From the NCBI GenBank assembly GCA_019416285.1, contig DXXM01000013.1, positions 5,255-69,254 of the forward strand: DNA of 64,000 nt, read 5' to 3'. The stretch comes from Bacteroidales bacterium (lineage in GTDB: Bacteria; Bacteroidota; Bacteroidia; Bacteroidales; Muribaculaceae). Below, in pieces: positions 59,016 through 64,000 of this stretch. Under the pieces are notes generated by a model, which ran no database searches, was not told where the DNA came from, and was given only the letters and a program-made list of their open reading frames with translations. The position numbers were made by a program, and so were the translations under genes. Positions within the stretch are counted from its first letter, which is position 1. Every line of letters starts with the position of its first letter.

Positions 59016-59390
59016 TTATTTGAGCTCAACCTCAGCGCCAGCTTCTTCGAGCTGCTTCTTGAGGCCTTCTGCATCAGCCTTGGCAATGCCTTCCTTGACA
59101 ACGCTGGGAGCGCCGTCAACCATTTCCTTAGCTTCCTTGAGGCCGAGACCGGTGAGTTCCTTAACGAGCTTCACAACGGCGAGCTTAGAAGCACCGGCTG
59201 ATTTGAGGACTACGTCGAAAGAAGTCTTTTCCTCTTCAGCAGCACCAGCAGCAGCGGGGCCGGCAGCAACTGCAACAGCAGCAGCAGCGGGTTCGATACC
59301 GTAAGTTTCCTTGAGGATCTGAGCAAGTTCGTTTACTTCCTTAACGGTGAGGTTAACAAGTTGTTCTGCAAAAGCATTAAGATCTGCCAT
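59016..59390 (-). CDS. rplL: 50S ribosomal protein L7/L12
   Basis: A 124-residue stalk protein with an N-terminal dimerisation domain (about 1-35), an Ala/Gly-rich hinge (AAAAVAVAAGPAAAGAAEEE, about 37-56), and the C-terminal factor-binding domain with KLAVVKLVKELTGLGLKEAKEMVD. It forms the L10(L12)n stalk that recruits EF-Tu and EF-G. It follows rplJ with an 82-base gap and is a strongly expressed acidic protein. Confidence 0.98.
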   Translation of the reverse strand: MADLNAFAEQLVNLTVKEVNELAQILKETYGIEPAAAAVAVAAGPAAAGAAEEEKTSFDVVLKSAGASKLAVVKLVKELTGLGLKEAKEMVDGAPSVVKEGIAKADAEGLKKQLEEAGAEVELK

Positions 59391-59472
59391 GATTTTATAG
59401 TTTTATTTGTTGTTTTAAAATTTGGGATGATTGGTAGATGTTTTGAGCAGAGAGGCTTTTAGGCTGATAGGC

Positions 59473-60003
59473 TTACGCCTCCTTCTTCGAAAGAGTTTCG
59501 AGGATGCCGTGAAGTTTGTTGCCGCCAGAAGAAAGGGCGGAAATAACGTTCTTGGCGGGAGACTGGAGAAGAGCGACAACATCTGCGATGAGTTCGTTCT
59601 TGCTCTTGATAGCCACGAGAGCGTCGAGCTGGTCCTCGCCCATGTAGATAGTCTCTTCAACATAAGCACCTTTAAGACGGGGAAGAGTGGCGTCCTTATC
59701 GGCCTTCCTGATATCCTTAATGAGCTTTGCAGGAGCGTTGCCCACATTCGAGAGCATCAGAGAAGTAGAGCCGTGGAGGGCTCCGTAGAGTTCGGAGTAG
59801 TCACCTTCGAGAGACTCGAGAGCCTTGTGAAGAAGAGTGTTCTTCACGACCATGAGCTTCACGTCGGCCTTGTTGCAGGCACGGCGGAGGGCAGTGGTCT
59901 TTTCGGCGTCGAGGCCGGCAGTTTCAGTGAGATAGAAGCAGCTATACTCCTGAAGAGTCTTAGCTATGTTCTCAATAGCAATGATTTTATCTTCCTTTTT
60001 CAT
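59473..60003 (-). CDS. rplJ: 50S ribosomal protein L10
   Basis: A 176-residue ribosomal stalk base protein. The N-terminal domain has YSCFYLTETAGLDAEKTTALRRAC and KLMVVKNTLLHKAL, and the C-terminal helix (about 140-176, LLQSPAKNVISALSSGGNKLHGILETLSKKEA) is the L7/L12 docking platform. The gap from rplA is only 22 bases, so no separate L10 leader is present between them. Length is normal. Confidence 0.97.
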   Translation of the reverse strand: MKKEDKIIAIENIAKTLQEYSCFYLTETAGLDAEKTTALRRACNKADVKLMVVKNTLLHKALESLEGDYSELYGALHGSTSLMLSNVGNAPAKLIKDIRKADKDATLPRLKGAYVEETIYMGEDQLDALVAIKSKNELIADVVALLQSPAKNVISALSSGGNKLHGILETLSKKEA

Positions 60004-60025
60004 TTTGTACAGTCAGCTTTAGAAG

Positions 60026-60721
60026 TTATTCGTCGATTGACTTGGGGTCAATCTTGATACCCGGACTCATTGTGCTCGAAAGATAAATGCTCTTGATATA
60101 GGTACCCTTGGCGGCAGCAGGCTTGAGCTTGATGAGGGTGTTGATGAACTCGCGCACGTTGGCAGCGGCAGCGGGAGCCTCGAAAGAGACTTTGCCCACC
60201 GAAGAGTGAACGATACCGTTCTTGTCAACCTTGAAGTCGATTTTACCCTTCTTCACTTCCTCAACGGCTTTGGCCACATCGTTGGTCACTGTACCGCTCT
60301 TGGGGTTAGGCATGAGGCCACGGGGACCGAGTACACGGCCGAGGGCTCCGATCTTACCCATGATTGCGGGCTGGGTGATGATGACGTCAACGTCAGTCCA
60401 ACCGCCTTTGATTTTTTCGATATATTCGTCCAGACCTACATAGTCTGCACCGGCAGCTTTAGCAGCAGCTTCAGCATCGGAGTTGCAGAGCACGAGTACA
60501 CGCACCTGCTTGCCGGTTCCGTGGGGCAGCGTCACGACGCCGCGAACCATCTGGTTAGCCTTACGGGGGTCAACGCCAAGTCGAACATCCACGTCGAGCG
60601 AAGCGTCGAACTTGGTGAAGGTGATTTCCTTCACGAGCTTTACGGCTTCAGCAAGACTGTACACCTTCCCGGCTTCAACTTTCTCCTGGGCAATCTTTTG
60701 ATTTTTCGTCAGTTTACTCAT
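60026..60721 (-). CDS. rplA: 50S ribosomal protein L1
   Basis: A 231-residue L1-stalk protein. Conserved segments include GVTLPHGTGK (about 82-91; read VVTLPHGTGK), GRVLGPRGLMPNPKSGTV (about 128-145) and the final STMSPGIKIDP. It binds 23S rRNA at the E-site side and can repress its own operon. It lies between rplK (12-base gap) and rplJ. Confidence 0.98.
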   Translation of the reverse strand: MSKLTKNQKIAQEKVEAGKVYSLAEAVKLVKEITFTKFDASLDVDVRLGVDPRKANQMVRGVVTLPHGTGKQVRVLVLCNSDAEAAAKAAGADYVGLDEYIEKIKGGWTDVDVIITQPAIMGKIGALGRVLGPRGLMPNPKSGTVTNDVAKAVEEVKKGKIDFKVDKNGIVHSSVGKVSFEAPAAAANVREFINTLIKLKPAAAKGTYIKSIYLSSTMSPGIKIDPKSIDE

Positions 60722-60733
60722 GTCAATTGAAGT

Positions 60734-61177
60734 TTAGAGATTTTCGGGGAATGTTCCTTTAACGGTGATACCCATGCTTCTGGCTGTACCGGCAACCATA
60801 CGCATTGCCGATGCTACGGTGAAACAGTTCAAATCGGGCATTTTGTCCTCAGCAATAGCCTTTACCTGATCCCAGGTGACTTCGCCTACTTTCTTACGGT
60901 TGGGCTGCGCGGAACCGCTCTTGAGCTTGGTAGCCTCGAGGAGCTGGATGGCAACCGGGGGAGTCTTGACTACGAAGTCGAAGCTCTTGTCAGTGTAATA
61001 AGTGATGACTACCGGAAGAACTTTTCCGGCCTTGTCCTGGGTGCGGGCATTGAATTGCTTGCAAAACTCCATGATGTTGATACCCTTGGAACCAAGAGCA
61101 GGACCAACTGGAGGCGAAGGATTGGCTGCTCCGCCTTTGATTTGCAATTTGATCTGTCCAGCAATTTCTTTAGCCAT
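60734..61177 (-). CDS. rplK: 50S ribosomal protein L11
   Basis: A 147-residue L11: N-terminal domain with GGAANPSPPVGPALGSKGINI (about 15-35) and C-terminal RNA-binding domain with GTARSMGITVKG (about 131-142). It forms the GTPase-associated centre and is the target site region of thiostrepton-type antibiotics. It begins a ribosomal protein group after a 199-base non-coding leader following nusG. Confidence 0.98.
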   Translation of the reverse strand: MAKEIAGQIKLQIKGGAANPSPPVGPALGSKGINIMEFCKQFNARTQDKAGKVLPVVITYYTDKSFDFVVKTPPVAIQLLEATKLKSGSAQPNRKKVGEVTWDQVKAIAEDKMPDLNCFTVASAMRMVAGTARSMGITVKGTFPENL

Positions 61178-61376
61178 GATAAATCTAAATTTTTGTTAAT
61201 GATTCGGTTAAAACGATGTCATCTGTTCACTCGCCAAGATGTCTCCCCGACTGCTTTCGTAACCAAGAGCCGGAGAGCCGTCAACTATTCATCCCCCAAG
61301 GGAAAATGTGCAGGGCTCGGAATCTGTGGCATCTCCCGTGGTGCCGTGGCGCAGAGGCCTCGTCACCGCGCGATGA
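61178..61376 (-). other. Unexplained 199-base leader between nusG and rplK
   Basis: No open frame is seen. The minus-strand sequence is GC-rich with several possible stems (for example GCCACGGCACCACGGGAGATGCC and GGCTCTCCGGCTC) and ends in an AT-rich stretch before the rplK ATG. It could be an autoregulatory L1/L11 leader mimicking the rRNA target, or it may hold the rplK promoter. I found no clean TAnnTTTG box in it. Confidence 0.4.
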
Positions 61377-61928
61377 TTATTCACGCTCTACCTGAGAATT
61401 TTCGAGTTCAAGCGGGGTTTTACGCCCGAAGATCTTGACCATCACCTTCAGCTTCTTTTTCTCACGGTTGACCTCTTCGATAGTTCCTGAGAAACCGCTG
61501 AAGGGGCCGAAAGTAACCTTTACGGTCTCACCCACCATGTAGTCGTTGCCATCGTCGGCCGTGTCGATCATATCATCGGCCGTTCCCATCATTCTGAGCA
61601 CCTCGCTCTCGCGGAGTGCTTCGGGGGCGGCGTTCTTGCCACGTCCGCGAAGGAAATCGATTACATTGGTAGTGTTACGGAGCTCATAAAGGACTTCACC
61701 CGTAAGAATACACTCCACAAAGACATAGCCGGAATAGAGATTCTTCTCCTTCACGACCTTCTTGCCGTTGCGGACGGACATAACCTTTTCAGTAGGAATC
61801 AATACCTGAAAAACGTAATTGCCGAGGCCGGTATTGCGGATTGCTCCGTCCAAAACTTCTTTGACCTTAGCTTCTTTACCTGAAATCGCGCGGAGCACGT
61901 ACCAGGCTTTTTTCAATTCTTCCGCCAT
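61377..61928 (-). CDS. nusG: Transcription termination/antitermination factor NusG
   Basis: A 183-residue NusG with the NGN domain (about 8-105, AWYVLRAISGKEAKVKEVL and NLYSGYVFVEC) and a KOW domain (about 128-162, GETVKVTFGPFSGFSGTIEEVN). A short basic linker region lies between them. It binds the beta-prime clamp helices and couples transcription with Rho or ribosomes. It is separated from secE by 19 bases and forms an operon with it. Confidence 0.96.
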   Translation of the reverse strand: MAEELKKAWYVLRAISGKEAKVKEVLDGAIRNTGLGNYVFQVLIPTEKVMSVRNGKKVVKEKNLYSGYVFVECILTGEVLYELRNTTNVIDFLRGRGKNAAPEALRESEVLRMMGTADDMIDTADDGNDYMVGETVKVTFGPFSGFSGTIEEVNREKKKLKVMVKIFGRKTPLELENSQVERE

Positions 61929-61947
61929 TGATTTTCTTCCTTAGAGA

Positions 61948-62148
61948 TTACTGACCGAGGCTGTAAATGAAGTGCATGATAGTGTTGACCACCTGGTCCA
62001 TTGCGAAGACAATCGCAGCTATAATGATGGAAGCGATCAGCACGATTACCGCGCTTTTGACCAACTGGCTTCTTGTAGGCCAAGAAGTCTTATATCGCAA
62101 TTCGGTATAAGACTCCTCGATATCTGTAAGTAGTTTAAGTTTACTCAT
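61948..62148 (-). CDS. secE: Preprotein translocase subunit SecE
   Basis: A 66-residue protein with a single transmembrane helix (about 33-53, AVIVLIASIIIAAIVFAMDQV) after an amphipathic segment with ELRYKTSWPTRSQLVKS (about 16-32). The W-P-(T/S)-x-x-(E/Q) signature preceding the helix is diagnostic of single-helix SecE. It clamps SecY in the translocon. It follows tRNA-Trp with a 16-base gap and precedes nusG. Confidence 0.96.
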   Translation of the reverse strand: MSKLKLLTDIEESYTELRYKTSWPTRSQLVKSAVIVLIASIIIAAIVFAMDQVVNTIMHFIYSLGQ

Positions 62149-62164
62149 TTGTCGTGTTTTTTAG

Positions 62165-62237
62165 CACGGGACGAGAGACTCGAACTCCCGACACCCGGTT
62201 TTGGAGACCGGTGCTCTACCAACTGAGCTAGTCCCGT
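62165..62237 (-). tRNA. tRNA-Trp (CCA anticodon)
   Basis: On the minus strand ACGGGAC...GTCCCGT closes the acceptor stem; the D-arm shows TAGCTCAGTTGGTAGAGCA, the anticodon stem-loop CGGTCTCCAAAACCG carries CCA, and the T-arm has GGGAGTTCGAGTCTC. Discriminator base is G. No CCA is encoded. It lies between tuf and secE as in many bacteria. Confidence 0.96.
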
Positions 62238-62240
62238 AGG

Positions 62241-62292
62241 AAAAACCGGCCCTCGCTTCCGTGGGATTGCCCTCGACTTCGAGGACCGGTTT
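62241..62292 (-). terminator. Intrinsic terminator after tuf
   Basis: Minus-strand AAACCGGTCCTCG pairs with CGAGGGCCGGTTTTT (plus arms 62280-62292 and 62241-62255), with a smaller alternative hairpin CCTCGACTTCGAGG inside, and then TTTTTCC. Whether the tRNA-Trp/secE/nusG group is read through or has its own promoter is unclear. Confidence 0.75.
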
Positions 62293-62364
62293 GTGGTTTT
62301 TATTCAGAGAGCTGCCGGAGCAGGCTCATGAATGGCTTTGGTTTTCGAAACGACCCTGAGGGTA

Positions 62365-63549
62365 TTATTCGAGGATTTCGGTGATCTGACCGGAACCTAC
62401 TGTGCGGCCACCTTCACGGATAGCGAAGCGGAGACCTGCGTCGCAAGCAACCGGGTTGATGAGCTCAACGTTGATCTCAACGTGGTCACCGGGCATTACC
62501 ATTTCTACACCTTCGGGAAGAGTGATCTCACCGGTTACGTCAAGTGTACGGATGTAGAACTGGGGACGATAGTGGTTGTGGAACGGAGTGTGGCGGCCAC
62601 CTTCCTCTTTCTTGAGGATGTAGACAGAAGCTTTGAACTTGCTGTGGGGCTTAACAACACCCGGGTGGCAGATTACCATACCACGCTTGATATCTTTCTT
62701 GTCGATACCGCGGAGAAGGAGACCTACGTTGTCACCGGCTTCACCCTGATCAAGAAGTTTGCGGAACATTTCGACGCCAGTAACGACTGACTTCATGTCT
62801 GCGCCAAGACCCATGATCTGAACTTCGTCGCCGACCTTCACGATACCAGTCTCGATACGACCGGTAGCAACGGTACCACGACCGGTGATTGAGAACACGT
62901 CCTCGACAGGCATAAGGAAGGGCTTGTCAATGTCGCGGGGAGGCAGGGGAATCCAGTTGTCAACTGCATCCATGAGCTCCATAACCTTCTCTTCCCACTG
63001 GGGCTCGCCGTTGAGGGCGCCGAGTGCAGAACCGCGGATGATAGGAGTGTTGTCACCGTCATATTCGTAAGTCGAAAGAAGGTCACGCATTTCCATCTCA
63101 ACGAGGTCGAACATTTCTTCGTCGTCAACCATGTCGCACTTGTTAAGGAACACCACGAGACGGGGAACGTTCACCTGGCGAGCGAGAAGGATGTGCTCAC
63201 GAGTCTGGGGCATAGGACCATCGGTTGCAGCAACCACGATGATAGCGCCGTCCATCTGAGCAGCACCGGTAACCATGTTCTTAACGTAGTCAGCGTGTCC
63301 CGGACAGTCCACGTGTGCATAGTGGCGATTCTCGGTCTGATATTCTACGTGAGCAGTATTGATGGTGATACCACGTTCCTTCTCCTCAGGAGCGTTGTCG
63401 ATGGAGTCGAAAGAGCGAAGCTCAGACAGACCCTTTTCTGCCAATACCTTTGTAATAGCAGCGGTGAGGGTAGTCTTACCATGGTCAACGTGGCCAATCG
63501 TGCCTATGTTGACATGCGGCTTGCTTCTTTCAAATTTTTCTTTTGCCAT
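62365..63549 (-). CDS. tuf: Elongation factor Tu
   Basis: A 394-residue EF-Tu, GTP-binding translation factor that delivers aminoacyl-tRNA. G1 GHVDHGKT (19-26), G3 DCPGHADYVKNM (about 81-92), G4 NKCD (about 136-139), and the C-terminal beta-barrels to ITEILE are all present, as is the effector region ending EKERGITINTAHVEY. Length matches. It lies directly downstream of four tRNA genes in a strongly expressed block. Confidence 0.98.
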   Translation of the reverse strand: MAKEKFERSKPHVNIGTIGHVDHGKTTLTAAITKVLAEKGLSELRSFDSIDNAPEEKERGITINTAHVEYQTENRHYAHVDCPGHADYVKNMVTGAAQMDGAIIVVAATDGPMPQTREHILLARQVNVPRLVVFLNKCDMVDDEEMFDLVEMEMRDLLSTYEYDGDNTPIIRGSALGALNGEPQWEEKVMELMDAVDNWIPLPPRDIDKPFLMPVEDVFSITGRGTVATGRIETGIVKVGDEVQIMGLGADMKSVVTGVEMFRKLLDQGEAGDNVGLLLRGIDKKDIKRGMVICHPGVVKPHSKFKASVYILKKEEGGRHTPFHNHYRPQFYIRTLDVTGEITLPEGVEMVMPGDHVEINVELINPVACDAGLRFAIREGGRTVGSGQITEILE

Positions 63550-63583
63550 AGTATGTTGGTGTAATTTTTGTTTTTATGTTCTT

Positions 63584-63630
63584 CCGGTAGAAGAGAGAGA
63601 ATCCCTTCCTCCGGTTGAAGAGAGAGAATC
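63584..63630 (-). repeat. Two 20-bp direct repeats in the tuf leader
   Basis: CCGGTAGAAGAGAGAGAATC (63584-63603) and CCGGTTGAAGAGAGAGAATC (63611-63630), 19 of 20 identical, 27 bases apart, between tRNA-Thr and the tuf start. They may act in leader processing or are a recent duplication. Confidence 0.75.
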
Positions 63631-63649
63631 TCTAAGTCGAAAAAGTTGG

Positions 63650-63721
<72 letters not shown>

Positions 63722-63733
63722 GTTATGTCGTAG

Positions 63734-63806
63734 AGCGGAAGACGAGGCTCAAACTCGCGACCCTCAGCTTGGAAGGCTGATGCTCTATCAACTGAGCTAC
63801 TTCCGC
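63734..63806 (-). tRNA. tRNA-Gly (TCC anticodon)
   Basis: Minus-strand GCGGAAG...CTTCCGC acceptor stem, D-arm TAGCTCAGTTGATAGAGCA, anticodon stem-loop CAGCCTTCCAAGCTG with TCC, T-arm GCGAGTTTGAGCCTCGT. Part of a four-tRNA cluster before tuf. Confidence 0.94.
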
Positions 63807-63819
63807 ATTGTTAAGAGTG

Positions 63820-63902
63820 TGGGCGAAGATGGATTCGAACCACCGAAGGTATAAACCAGCAGATTTACAGTCTGCCCCATTTGGCCACTCTGGTATTCGC
63901 CC
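63820..63902 (-). tRNA. tRNA-Tyr (GTA anticodon)
   Basis: Minus-strand GGGCGAA...TTCGCCC acceptor stem; anticodon loop CTGTAAA with GTA; a long variable arm (TGGTTTATACCTTCG) as in class II tRNA-Tyr; T-arm GGTGGTTCGAATCCATC. Discriminator A. Confidence 0.95.
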
Positions 63903-63948
63903 TTGTCCAGCTAACTGCAATACAGTCGCTTTCATCGTAGTTTAGTTG

Positions 63949-64000
63949 AGCCTCTTGTCGGATTCGAACCAACGACCCCGAGATTACAAATCACGTGCTC
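63949..64000 (-). tRNA. Partial tRNA-Thr (TGT anticodon), cut by the window edge
   Basis: The 3' two-thirds of a tRNA: anticodon loop TTTGTAA (TGT) flanked by CGTGA/TCTCG with one T-T mismatch, T-arm GTTGGTTCGAATCCGAC, acceptor AAGAGGC. The D-arm ends with GAGCA at the window edge, and the 5' acceptor half lies beyond it. Identity as Thr rests on the anticodon. Confidence 0.85.

Overview
The window looks like a chromosomal segment of a Bacteroidales bacterium, most plausibly a Muribaculaceae-type gut commensal (inference; no 16S is present). Support: many start regions carry the Bacteroidota promoter form TTTG/TTG - 17 to 20 nt - TAnnTTTG, and Shine-Dalgarno sequences are scarce. There are several lipoproteins with acidic residues just after the lipidated Cys (a Bacteroidota surface-export signal). 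Gene families typical of the phylum are present: DUF4421, DUF4143 ATPases, a Cna-like carboxypeptidase/TonB-type barrel, TPR-membrane regulators, heparinase II/III. The core genes are GC-rich, with clear AT-rich islands.

Layout. 1-4.5 kb: housekeeping genes on the minus strand (partial membrane gene, ftsB/divIC-like, menA, HIT, greA), a zeta-toxin-like kinase with its small partner, and a XerD-type recombinase. 4.7-9.8 kb: an accessory plus-strand unit with a G7-containing promoter/leader, a large collagen-repeat surface lipoprotein, a small lipoprotein, and a structured noncoding RNA; a second copy of the leader and of the RNA follows directly, without coding genes. 9.9-16.4 kb: methyltransferase-like protein, YfhO-type membrane protein, lipoprotein, an orphan cobalamin-riboswitch transcript, rpsA. 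16.5-23.3 kb: yccF, a DUF4421 outer-membrane protein, and a TolC/HlyD/ABC-2 permease export operon. 23.5-33.3 kb: small membrane protein, RNase H, alanine-dehydrogenase-like, aroK, MntA-HepT toxin-antitoxin, heparinase II/III, Wzx-type flippase, ruvB, U32 peptidase-like tRNA modification protein.

33.3-50.4 kb: outer-membrane barrel receptor, an ABC/GntR self-regulated operon with a visible operator, two DUF4143 ATPases each preceded by a periodic direct-repeat array, an AT-rich cluster with a cytolysin-like lipoprotein and a TPR regulator that appears chimeric, and a CPA2 antiporter. 50.5-64 kb: the conserved block rpoC-rpoB-rplL-rplJ-rplA-rplK-nusG-secE-tRNA(Trp)-tuf-tRNA(Thr, Gly, Tyr, Thr), all transcribed on the minus strand.

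Most striking for follow-up: (1) the duplicated leader and duplicated structured RNA at 9.07-9.82 kb, with compensatory changes in the terminator stems; (2) the promoter-riboswitch-terminator transcript at 14.4-13.8 kb lacking a recognisable gene; (3) phased repeat arrays in front of both DUF4143 ATPases; (4) the cytolysin-like cluster and the composition breakpoint inside its TPR regulator. All functional calls come from reading motifs by eye; no database search was possible.
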